Source: Veillonellaceae bacterium
GTDB taxonomy: Bacteria > Bacillota > Negativicutes > Veillonellales > Veillonellaceae
NCBI GenBank assembly: GCA_900765165.1
Contig: CAAFQR010000105.1
Span: 1 to 15,645 of the forward strand
Direction: 5' to 3'
DNA length: 15,645 nt
Numbering within the stretch: position 1 is the first letter of the stretch; each line of letters starts with the position of its first letter. The notes under the pieces are model-generated. The model was not told where the DNA came from. It made no database searches and was given only the letters and a program-made list of their open reading frames with translations. A program made the translations under genes and the position numbers. Positions 7,710 through 13,778 of the stretch are shown here, piece after piece.

Positions 7710-8936
7710 TTATATTTCGTGGCCGTCTTCGAAATGACGTCCTTGCCATACAATTTCACGATACCGGATGGGGTCCGTGTCGCCTTCGGTGCTGAAGCAC
7801 AACACTTTCGAGTTTTCATCGAGGCCCAAATCCTTGCGTAAGCCTTCTAGGCCCGGCACAGTCATCGCTGCCGCAACAGTACCAAACGGTACGGCACCGG
7901 ATTCACCGGACACGACCGGCGTATCGCCTTTCAGCGGTGCAGCGCTCATGCGCATGCCCAATTCCGTAACCCAGTCCGGCGCGGATACGAACACGTCAAC
8001 ATGGTTCCGCAAAATATCCCAAGAAATGGTGTTCGGTTCGCCGCAAGCGAGCCCGGCCATTATAGTCGGTAAATCGCCGCCTACCTTACGGGGTGCGCCG
8101 TCATTGGCCAGCGCGCCTTGATACAAGCAATCCGCTGCTTGCGCTTCCACCACGATGAGCTTCGGCTTCTGCGGTGCGTCTTTATACAAGTTGGTGAAAT
8201 AACCAACCACGGCACCGGCCAAGGAGCCAACACCGGCCTGAACCACGATGTGCGTTGGCATTACGCCTGCATCGGCCAACTGGTCGCCTGCTTCCGATGC
8301 CATCGTGCCATAGCCCTGCATAATCCAGCTGGGAATGTCTTCGTAGCCATCCCACGCCGTATCCTGTACCACAACGCCATTCGGTACTTTCGCTGCTTCC
8401 GCAACGGCTTTACGTACGCAGTCGTCGTAGTTAAGGTCTTCGATAGTAACCTGGGCGCCTTCCTTTTGGATATTTTCAAGACGGGTCTGGGTCGTGCCCT
8501 TCGGCATGAAGATGATGGCCTTCTGACCTAAGCGAGCTGCTGCCCACGCTACGCCGCGGCCGTGATTGCCGTCCGTTGCGGTGAAGAACGTTGCTTGACC
8601 GAACTGTTCACGAAGCTCCGGCGATACGAATTTATCGTAATTCAATTCCGATACGTCGATGCCAAAGCGCTGCGCTACGAATTTCGCCATAGAGTACGAA
8701 CCGCCCAACACCTTGAAGGCATTCAAGCCAAAACGATAGGATTCGTCTTTAATATATAAATCTTTTAAGCCCAAATTATCTGCCATGTGCGGCAAGTGGG
8801 TTAACGGCGTTACCTCATACTGGGGAAAGCTTTCATGAAACGCGCGTGCCTTGCGCCCTTCGGCTACCGACATAATACCTAAATTTTCGTCTGCCGACGG
8901 CTTCATCGTATTAACCTTCCATCTAATTTCTTGCAT
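7710..8936 (-). CDS. ygeX: Diaminopropionate ammonia-lyase
   Basis: This is a fold-type II PLP enzyme that converts 2,3-diaminopropionate to pyruvate and two ammonia. In numbering from the ATG at 8942, the PLP lysine is K77 in RFGLNAFK, equal to Lys77 of the Salmonella enzyme. The two catalytic aspartates of the family (Asp120 and Asp189) match D124 in DGNHGRGVAW and D194 in QDTAWDGY. The glycine-rich phosphate loop is AGVGSLAG, and SGESGAVPFG and STEGDTD close the C-terminal part. Three ATGs compete: 8942, 8936 and 8906. I chose 8936 (408 aa) because AGGAGG lies about 8 nt upstream and the resulting N-terminus aligns with E. coli YgeX. The 8942 ATG is only 2 nt from the ribosome site. This enzyme yields the carbon product of the pathway. 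Confidence 0.95.
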   Translation of the reverse strand: MQEIRWKVNTMKPSADENLGIMSVAEGRKARAFHESFPQYEVTPLTHLPHMADNLGLKDLYIKDESYRFGLNAFKVLGGSYSMAKFVAQRFGIDVSELNYDKFVSPELREQFGQATFFTATDGNHGRGVAWAAARLGQKAIIFMPKGTTQTRLENIQKEGAQVTIEDLNYDDCVRKAVAEAAKVPNGVVVQDTAWDGYEDIPSWIMQGYGTMASEAGDQLADAGVMPTHIVVQAGVGSLAGAVVGYFTNLYKDAPQKPKLIVVEAQAADCLYQGALANDGAPRKVGGDLPTIMAGLACGEPNTISWDILRNHVDVFVSAPDWVTELGMRMSAAPLKGDTPVVSGESGAVPFGTVAAAMTVPGLEGLRKDLGLDENSKVLCFSTEGDTDPIRYREIVWQGRHFEDGHEI

Positions 8937-8979
8937 TCTCATTGCCTCCTACTTCACAACCTATACCTTGGCGCCGCGC

Positions 8980-9642
8980 CTATTGGTCGACGGCTTGGTC
9001 CTTAATGGCGTTTAAATCGCTATATAATGTAAACTTGGAAATTCCAAAGAAATCCGCAATCTTGTCAGCCGACTTTGAAATCAAAAACGCCCCTGCGTCG
9101 TTCAAATATTTGACCGCTTGCATCCGTTCCGTCTTCGTCATCAGCGCCGGCGTCGTGCCTGTACTGTGCACCGCCTGGTCTAGCAAGTCGTCCAGCAAAT
9201 CCGATACATTGTTCGTAATCCGCTCAGCCGGTGCCTTTATGAGCGACTCCGATACATCGGCCTTCACGGCCAGCTTGTTCACTACCTGCTGCAGCTGTAC
9301 TAAGTCCGTTACATCGGAATTAATACAGAAGGCATACGCTACGGCACCATCCTCATCGCGCAAATAAATCGTCGTAGACCTAAATACGCGACCATCCTGT
9401 GTTTTCGTTAAATACCCATACCGATCGACAACATCCTTGCCGTCATTCTTAATAGCTTCCAACACCACATGGGATGGTCCATCGCCAACCTGACGATTCG
9501 TGATGGCCCCGTTCTCGATGCATACCACGGTGCCTTCCATTTCTTTGGCTTTTACATCGTGGATGACAATCTCACAAGACTCGCCGAACTGCATCGCCAG
9601 CCCATGCGCAATTTGCTTTAGCTGTTCCAGTTCATACCTCAT
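8980..9642 (-). CDS. YheO/DauR-type PAS-HTH transcriptional regulator
   Basis: The 220-residue protein has the two domains of the YheO family. Residues 1-115 are the YheO-like PAS domain (ESCEIVIHDVKAKEME, then RDEDGAVAYAFCINSDVTDL). Residues about 165-212 are the winged or HTH_22-type DNA-binding domain (MTKTERMQAVKYLNDAGAFL, ADFFGISKFTLYSDLNAIK). DauR, the D-arginine utilisation repressor of Pseudomonas, is a characterised relative, which suggests a ligand-controlled local regulator. Here it is the first gene of the purine-type operon, 43 nt upstream of ygeX, with a palindrome just before its ribosome site. Autoregulation together with the operon is therefore the simple reading. The ATG at 9642 follows GGGAGGT closely; the frame extends to a TTG at 9678 inside the palindrome, which is unlikely to be used. 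Whether it activates or represses is not visible. Confidence 0.88.
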   Translation of the reverse strand: MRYELEQLKQIAHGLAMQFGESCEIVIHDVKAKEMEGTVVCIENGAITNRQVGDGPSHVVLEAIKNDGKDVVDRYGYLTKTQDGRVFRSTTIYLRDEDGAVAYAFCINSDVTDLVQLQQVVNKLAVKADVSESLIKAPAERITNNVSDLLDDLLDQAVHSTGTTPALMTKTERMQAVKYLNDAGAFLISKSADKIADFFGISKFTLYSDLNAIKDQAVDQ

Positions 9643-9667
9643 AAGAACCTCCCAAATCCCATCTGCC

Positions 9668-9690
9668 AGACCTAACAATTTGTTAGGTCT
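9668..9690. promoter_or_regulatory. 23-bp perfect palindrome, likely operator of the operon
   Basis: AGACCTAACAA (9668-9678) is mirrored exactly by TTGTTAGGTCT (9680-9690) around T9679. It lies 26 nt upstream of the regulator start and just downstream of the predicted transcription start, a position suited to repression. The arms recur at 9903-9911 and 9955-9962. Binding by the adjacent regulator is inferred. Confidence 0.7.
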
Positions 9691-9702
9691 CTTCTTGTCT
9701 CA

Positions 9703-9731
9703 ATCGTATCATAAGCATTACTTCTTGACAA
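9703..9731 (-). promoter_or_regulatory. Sigma-A-like promoter for the leftward operon
   Basis: On the minus strand TTGTCA (9726-9731) and TACGAT (9703-9708) are separated by exactly 17 bp. The expected start near 9696 gives a leader of about 54 nt that contains the palindrome. No other strong promoter is seen between the operon genes, so all eight may depend on this one. Confidence 0.55.
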
Positions 9732-10205
9732 TAAATTTGGCTATGCCTTTTAAGGATAGAAGCATAAGAAAATGCCATACAAAGTGGCTAAATTCCTATA
9801 AACCTAGTAAAATAGCATGTTTTTAGGTGTTTACATATTGTACATTTGTCAATTTTAAGCGCACAAAATGTATGTGAAATTATCTCGTCATAGTCCGTTT
9901 TACCTAACAAATTATAAGGTTTTTCACAAATTAATGCTTTATTATAATTTTCTACTAACAAATGGTTTGCCGCGTTTTATTTACTGCATAATCATCATTA
10001 CTTTTTGTCATTACAACCTAAAAAATTTTTAGCTTCTTTTCTCTCCAGACGATTGTTCAAGCAATTTAATCATAGAATGTTACTTTTTACGCAACGAGTA
10101 CGCAATGTTAGGACTAAGTGCTAAAAAATCGCATTTCATCTATATTGATTTAAAGATTCTACTATAAAAGTAATCGGTGTCAATTCATTCTCATCAAATA
10201 AATGA
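9732..10205. other. AT-rich spacer upstream of the operon, no gene
   Basis: No credible reading frame with a ribosome site is seen on either strand. The stretch contains the operator-like site at 9902-9920, the CTAACAAA at 9955-9962 and a 15-bp A/T palindrome at 10018-10032 (CTAAAAAATTTTTAG). I saw no known riboswitch consensus here, including the purine type. Confidence 0.6.
9902..9920 (-). promoter_or_regulatory. Second operator-like site overlapping a TATAAT box
   Basis: ACCTAACAAATTATAAGGT resembles the 9668-9690 palindrome with one degenerate arm. On the minus strand it contains a consensus TATAAT (9911-9916), but no convincing -35 box lies 16-18 bp upstream. A further CTAACAAA is at 9955-9962. 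It could be an upstream promoter under the same control or a remnant site. Confidence 0.35.
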
Positions 10206-10234
10206 TTGACAGAAATTCCATAGTAGTTTAAACT
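10206..10234 (+). promoter_or_regulatory. Promoter of the candidate small RNA
   Basis: A perfect TTGACA (10206-10211) is followed after 17 bp by TAAACT (10229-10234). Transcription would start near 10241. No coding sequence with a ribosome site follows before the terminator at 10337-10369. Confidence 0.6.
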
Positions 10235-10240
10235 GTAATC

Positions 10241-10373
10241 ACGGGGGACGTTATCGGACACCCTTTCCGATAGTCGTTAGCTTTATTTCCCCTACTCCAT
10301 GAAGCAACCCCCATACTCCACTACACTTTGTTAAGAAAAAAGCGGATGCCCCCCTAGCATCCGCTTTTTCTTT
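10241..10373 (+). ncRNA. Candidate C-rich small RNA, about 130 nt
   Basis: This transcription unit has a promoter, an intrinsic terminator and no reading frame. It starts with a G-run (GGGGG 10243-10247). A hairpin follows: TATCGGA (10252-10258) with TCCGATA (10266-10272), extended by GAC/GTC. Next come two copies of one motif, CCCCTACTCCA (10289-10299) and CCCCCATACTCCA (10308-10320). The terminator loop is also CCCCCTA. Exposed C-rich motifs are a known way for Firmicutes small RNAs to pair with G-rich ribosome sites. The 5' G-run could instead fold onto one C-run. I do not recognise it as 6S, SRP, tmRNA or any riboswitch. Function is inferred only. Confidence 0.55.
10337..10369 (+). terminator. 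Intrinsic terminator of the candidate small RNA
   Basis: AAAAAGCGGATGC (10337-10349) pairs with GCATCCGCTTTTT (10357-10369) around a CCCCCTA loop. The stem has A and T runs on both sides, so it can work in either direction; the rightward use fits the promoter at 10206. Confidence 0.88.
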
Positions 10374-10661
10374 GTCTTTTTTTACCCTTTTAAAAATTTT
10401 TCAGCTATCTCGTTTTAGAGATGTTATTTGCCATAAAAACTCATCACATATTTTTATATGAACATATGCTGATATATTTTTATATTTTATTTCAAGACAA
10501 AATCTGTCATCCAAACTTCAATTTCATCCCCTATTTCAATCATCCCCACTAGATTATCATCATTTACAATCAATTTTCAATCACAAAATAATCACAAAGA
10601 TTCACACCTAGTACTAAAGGCCATCCCTTCTGCCATTGGATTACCGTTGGTCCGTCGTACC
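10374..10661. other. AT-rich spacer between two terminators
   Basis: No complete gene is seen. On the minus strand two short open stretches with protein-like composition (10592-10660 and 10487-10576) might be remnants of a lost gene, but neither has a start codon with a ribosome site. Confidence 0.5.
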
Positions 10662-10693
10662 AAAAAAGCTCCGCCGTGAAGCGGAGCTTTTTT
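10662..10693 (-). terminator. Intrinsic terminator of the amidohydrolase gene
   Basis: AAAAAAGCTCCGC (10662-10674) pairs with GCGGAGCTTTTTT (10681-10693). It is 93 nt past the stop codon of the leftward amidohydrolase gene and ends in six T on that strand. The symmetric A/T flanks mean it could also stop rightward readthrough. Confidence 0.9.
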
Positions 10694-10766
10694 GTAACCT
10701 TAGTTACTTTTACTATATTACGTGCTTTTAACCGTTAGCGGTTTATATTCTTTACACGTTTATGTT

Positions 10767-10800
10767 CCTTACTTGCCTTCGTTCTTTACTTGTTTTCGTT
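10767..10800 (-). repeat. 17-bp tandem duplication over the amidohydrolase stop codon
   Basis: CCTTACTTGCCTTCGTT (10767-10783) and CTTTACTTGTTTTCGTT (10784-10800) are adjacent and differ at three positions. On the minus strand the first unit encodes Asn-Glu-Asn-Lys-stop and the second repeats this as Asn-Glu-Gly-Lys-stop beyond the real stop codon. Confidence 0.75.
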
Positions 10801-11991
10801 CTGCGTCAAGAAATCAACGGCGTACTGCGCATACACACCGGCACCCTGTGCCAACGCAGATTCGTCAATAGTAAAGTTATCGCTGTGGTGCGAGTAAATA
10901 GCACCCAATTCCGGATTGGCAATACCGAAGAAGCCAAACGCACCCGGTTTATCCGTTAAGTACGACGAGAAATCTTCGCCGGCCATGGTCTTCGTCATGG
11001 TAGCCAAGTGATCTTCGCCTAACAATTTTTTCACTGATTCAGCGCCTAACGCAGCAGACTTCGGTTCGTTGATAAGCGGCAATACCATCTGACGAATGGT
11101 TACCTTCGCTTCCGCGCCATAGGCTTTAGCCGTATCTTCGGCGATGCTCTGAAGCTTTGCTTTTACCCAATCGCCAATATCGTTCTTGAAGTAACGTACG
11201 GTCCCTTCTAAGCGGGCTTTACCGGAAATAACATTGTAGCGGTCACCGCTCATGAATTTACCAACCGTTACGACAACGGAATCCAGCGGGCTAATGCCAC
11301 GGGATACGATGGTCTGGTAATTCATAACGATTGCCGACGCTACGACAGTAGCATCAACGGTCAAATGAGGCTGGGCGCCATGGCCCTGTTTGCCAATAAC
11401 GTCAACGCCGAACTCAATGGCCGCTGCCATGCGTTCGCCCGGTTCGATGGAAATCTTGCCGGCCGGCAAATCAATCCAAATGTGACCACCAAAGATGGAG
11501 TCGATTTCCTGGTACCAAGTGCCAAAGCGTTTCATGTATTCGCCGCCTTCACCGGTTTCTTCGGACGGCTGGAACACGAGATATACGCGGCCCGGCAGCT
11601 GATCCTTAACGGCCATTAACATCTTAGCGGCACCAAGCAAAATCGACATGTGCGCATCATGACCGCACGCATGCATTTTGCCTACATTTTCCGACGCAAA
11701 GTCAAAGCCGGTCTTTTCCGTTACCGGCAGCGCATCAATATCGGCGCGAAGGGCCACGGTCTTCCCCGGGCGACCACCGTCAATCCAGCCAATGAGGCCC
11801 GTGTTCTTTTCGGTGTTTATTTCATAGGGAATGCCCATTTCTTCGAGCTGGCTGGCAATATATTTCGTCGTTTCTACTTCTTCGAAACTGAGTTCCGGAT
11901 GACGATGCAAATGACGGCGCCATGCAATAATATCCGGTTCGTAATCTTTAATCAAACGCTGTAAGGTAGCGGTAATCTCTCTCTCTGTCAT
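10786..11991 (-). CDS. M20D-family amidohydrolase (N-acyl amino acid / hippurate hydrolase type)
   Basis: The 401-residue protein is a typical M20D metallohydrolase. Expected metal ligands are C109 and H111 in MHACGHDAH, E145 in PSEETGEGG, H170 in GGHIW and a histidine in YSHHSDNF (368-369). The N-terminal RRHLHRHPELSFEE and the dimerisation-domain segment GKQGHGAQPH at 200-209 are also characteristic. Relatives remove acyl groups from amino acids (hippuricase, acetyldiaminopimelate deacetylase, aminobenzoyl-glutamate or auxin-conjugate hydrolases). Nothing here selects one substrate, and no diaminopimelate genes flank it. There is no signal peptide, so it is cytoplasmic. The ATG at 11991 has AAAGGAG about 10 nt upstream. 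It is transcribed alone from its own promoter (12030-12058) to its own terminator. The divergent LysE-type exporter may handle the freed amino acid, but that is inference. Confidence 0.92.
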   Translation of the reverse strand: MTEREITATLQRLIKDYEPDIIAWRRHLHRHPELSFEEVETTKYIASQLEEMGIPYEINTEKNTGLIGWIDGGRPGKTVALRADIDALPVTEKTGFDFASENVGKMHACGHDAHMSILLGAAKMLMAVKDQLPGRVYLVFQPSEETGEGGEYMKRFGTWYQEIDSIFGGHIWIDLPAGKISIEPGERMAAAIEFGVDVIGKQGHGAQPHLTVDATVVASAIVMNYQTIVSRGISPLDSVVVTVGKFMSGDRYNVISGKARLEGTVRYFKNDIGDWVKAKLQSIAEDTAKAYGAEAKVTIRQMVLPLINEPKSAALGAESVKKLLGEDHLATMTKTMAGEDFSSYLTDKPGAFGFFGIANPELGAIYSHHSDNFTIDESALAQGAGVYAQYAVDFLTQNENK

Positions 11992-12029
11992 AAATAAAAA
12001 ACTCCTTTCAAAGTAAGGTTTCTATGTCC

Positions 12030-12058
12030 ATACTAGAAGGAAGTAATCAAAAAGTCAA
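12030..12058 (-). promoter_or_regulatory. Promoter of the amidohydrolase gene
   Basis: On the minus strand TTGACT (12053-12058) and TAGTAT (12030-12035) are 17 bp apart, 39 nt upstream of the start codon. This matches a sigma-A-type promoter well. Confidence 0.6.
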
Positions 12059-12139
12059 GCCCACCTCAAGGCTTCGTCGCCACAAAACCGCATAAACACT
12101 ACGGTTTCAATTCCTATTAAATTTATATAATTTTATCAT

Positions 12140-12169
12140 ATGGCAAATCGATGAAAAGCATGCTATACT
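12140..12169 (+). promoter_or_regulatory. Extended -10 promoter and structured leader of the exporter gene
   Basis: TGCTATACT (12161-12169) is an extended -10 box, with ATGGCA (12140-12145) as a weak -35 at 18 bp. Transcription would start near 12176 and leave a leader of about 115 nt. The leader can fold into ATGCC (12231-12235) with GGCAT (12239-12243) and outer GCGC (12221-12224 and 12245-12248). It ends in a G-rich ribosome site (GGGGGA) six nt before the ATG. Confidence 0.45.
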
Positions 12170-12291
12170 AACAACTATATTTAGTAACGTTATTTTTTAG
12201 AGGGATGTTATAGCAACATAGCGCAATGCAATGCCCAAGGCATAGCGCGCGTTAGGTAGCATGGTAGCGAAGTAGATACGGGGGATTTTCG

Positions 12292-12915
12292 ATGGATATT
12301 GTTACACTGGTTTCATTTTTATTCGCAGCAATTTTACTTACGTTGGCACCGGGCCCGGATATTCTGTTCTTGCTGGCGGTCAGCATCGCCAATGGCACGA
12401 AGTCCGGCGTCTCCTTAGCCGGCGGGCTCTCTTCAGGGGTGTTATTTCACACGACGCTGGTCATCATCGGCGTGGCCGCGTTACTCCAAAGTTCACCAGT
12501 GGCCATGACCGTCATGCGCTACGTCGGCGCATGCTACCTGCTCTACCTTGCGTACGGCGCGTTCAAAAGTGAAGCCGTCATCAACGCAGACGGCACCACC
12601 GAAATGCCAAAGCTGCCTCCTTTCGCGCTGTACCGCCGTGGTCTGCTCATGAACATCTTAAATCCTAAAGTTTTGCTGTTTTTCTTGGCCTTCCTGCCGC
12701 AATTCGTAGACTACCAAAAAGGCAATGTATCGCTGCAAATCGCCACGCTAGGCGCCACCTTCGCAATCCAAGCCTTCTGCATCTTTAGCCTCGTCGCTTG
12801 TGGGGCTGCTAGCTTGAGGCGTTGGTTGCCGCAACATCCTACAGTCGTAGCGTCGCTAGGAAAAGTCCAGGCCGTAGTACTCCTTCTAATCGCCGCCATG
12901 CTGGTGCTGATTTAG
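12292..12915 (+). CDS. LysE/RhtB-family amino acid exporter
   Basis: The 207-residue membrane protein has the length and layout of LysE/RhtB exporters, with about six hydrophobic segments. The family signature APGPD is at 19-23 in the first helix, followed by GTKSGVSLAGGLSSG. RYVGACYLLYLAYGAF lies at 76-91, and the second conserved block NILNPKVLLFFLAFLPQF at 121-138. The variable hydrophilic loop lies at 92-112. Such proteins export amino acids or related compounds by proton antiport; substrate cannot be read from sequence. It is divergent from the amidohydrolase gene across 300 bp. The ribosome site GGGGGA lies before the ATG. The last codon and TAG stop lie inside the terminal repeat of the palindromic element that begins at 12909. 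Confidence 0.92.
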   Translation: MDIVTLVSFLFAAILLTLAPGPDILFLLAVSIANGTKSGVSLAGGLSSGVLFHTTLVIIGVAALLQSSPVAMTVMRYVGACYLLYLAYGAFKSEAVINADGTTEMPKLPPFALYRRGLLMNILNPKVLLFFLAFLPQFVDYQKGNVSLQIATLGATFAIQAFCIFSLVACGAASLRRWLPQHPTVVASLGKVQAVVLLLIAAMLVLI

Positions 12916-13142
12916 TCTTGTCAACATGCTATCCGCCTTGGTAGTGCCAAGTATAGGCATTGCTACTAACTTTATATATAGCAACGGGTATGACCGAGCT
13001 GTTCGCTCCCTTCTGTTTCGCCAATGGTCGCTTCGCAGCTCGGTCATATCCTTTTTACTTTATATACTAAAATTTAAGCAATCCATACCTATACTTGGCT
13101 ATTTTCCATACTTTTCTAGCTTTACCTGACACACCTAATACT
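12909..13142. repeat. Palindromic repeat element A, copy 1
   Basis: This ~234-bp element folds as one long hairpin and is a diverged copy of 14834-15065. The terminal repeats are weak (GATTTAGTCTTGTCA at 12909-12923, CTGACA near 13127). The outer stem is 12946-12960 with 13085-13099 and the inner stem 12986-13001 with 13036-13051. The loop at 13002-13035 is conserved between copies. No coding capacity is seen. It looks like a non-autonomous (MITE-like) element or a structured repeat. Confidence 0.8.
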
Positions 13143-13149
13143 ATACCGT

Positions 13150-13228
13150 ATGGTTCGCATCAGCGTGCCCCTTCGGCCGTATTACTCCCACTATGTATTC
13201 TACAAGGGAAAAGCATCAACATAGAGGC
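13150..13228. repeat. Flanking module of element A, copy 1
   Basis: After each A element comes a shared block, ATGGTTCG...CTTCGGCC (here 13150-13178), then a variable spacer and GGGAAAAGCATCAACATAG (13206-13224). All three A copies carry this order, so the repeated unit is longer than the palindrome itself. Confidence 0.65.
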
Positions 13229-13231
13229 TCG

Positions 13232-13420
13232 AACTGCTCGTTCATTCCTTTTACTTTATCTGCTAAAACAGTAGCAATGCCTGTACTTGTCTAACTACTA
13301 CGCTTTCTAGCATTACCTGACAGAACTAACTCAGCACCACATGGTTCGGATCAGTATGAGCCTTCGGCCTGGACTTTTTCCTTAGCTGCTGGAGAAGGGG
13401 AAAAGCATCAACACAGAGCC
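13232..13420. repeat. Truncated element A (right half) with its flanking module
   Basis: 13232-13340 matches only the right half of the element, from GCTCGTTCAT through TTTCTAGCATTACCTGACAG and AACTAACTCA. The left half is missing, so the hairpin cannot form. It is followed by the ATGGTTCG block (13341-13369) and GGGGAAAAGCATCAACA (13397-13413). It sits directly after copy 1, in the same direction. Confidence 0.7.
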
Positions 13421-13457
13421 TAGTCACTTTGATGGGGCTTTTCTCCCAGCCCCCTCT

Positions 13458-13761
13458 CCCGACACTAGGGCTATATCTACCGCAAGGGCAGCGCAGTTGC
13501 AATTAATCGGCAAAAAGCAATCTGCGTAAGCGGTGATTTTATGTCAGGTTTCGCTAAGCTCTAATATGATAAAAATGCCAAAAGACCTCCGAATTTAAGC
13601 GGAGAAAACATTGCGCAAGCGTAGTTTTCGGAGCTTAATTCGGAGGTCTTGGCTTATAATATAAACTTACGAAACCTGACAAAAATCAAAGTATAATGTG
13701 GATTCGGTGCCGGTTAATTGCAACCGCTGCCCACCCGTGTCAGATATAGCACTATGTCGGG
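13458..13761. repeat. ~304-nt nested palindrome (outer element)
   Basis: Left and right arms pair in order: CCCGACA (13458) with TGTCGGG (13755), GCTATATCT (13470) with AGATATAGC (13742), GGGCAGCG (13486) with CGCTGCCC (13725), and 13496-13512 with 13708-13724 (one G-T). The centre holds a second complete inverted-repeat element (13535-13688). It lies just past the stop codon of the leftward exported-protein gene, so it may also affect that transcript's 3' end. Confidence 0.8.
13535..13688. mobile_element. Inner inverted-repeat (MITE-like) element
   Basis: Terminal repeats TGTCAGGTTTCG (13542-13553) and CGAAACCTGACA (13670-13681) are perfect and extend outward as GATTTT/AAAATC. Inside, 13577-13600 pairs with 13633-13653 with single-base bulges only, and GAAAAC (13604) with GTTTTC (13624). 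There is no transposase. The tip TGTCAGGT followed by GCTA is shared with the right end of element A. Confidence 0.6.
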
Positions 13762-13778
13762 CACACTAATCATTTCAC

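Noticed and set aside
9643..9678. N-terminal extension of the PAS-HTH regulator from a TTG
   Set aside because: The TTG lies in the palindrome, and GGGAGGT sits correctly for the ATG at 9642.
9643..9760. Purine or other metabolite riboswitch in the operon leader
   Set aside because: The predicted leader is only about 54 nt and shows none of the conserved purine riboswitch junction sequences; the palindrome fits an operator better.
12909..13761. CRISPR array or integron attC sites
   Set aside because: The repeats are few, long, individually palindromic and not separated by uniform spacers. No cas or integrase gene is near.
13458..13761. Simple intrinsic terminator for the exported-protein gene
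   Set aside because: The palindrome is about 300 nt, with no T-run at the right place; termination may still occur but does not explain the structure.
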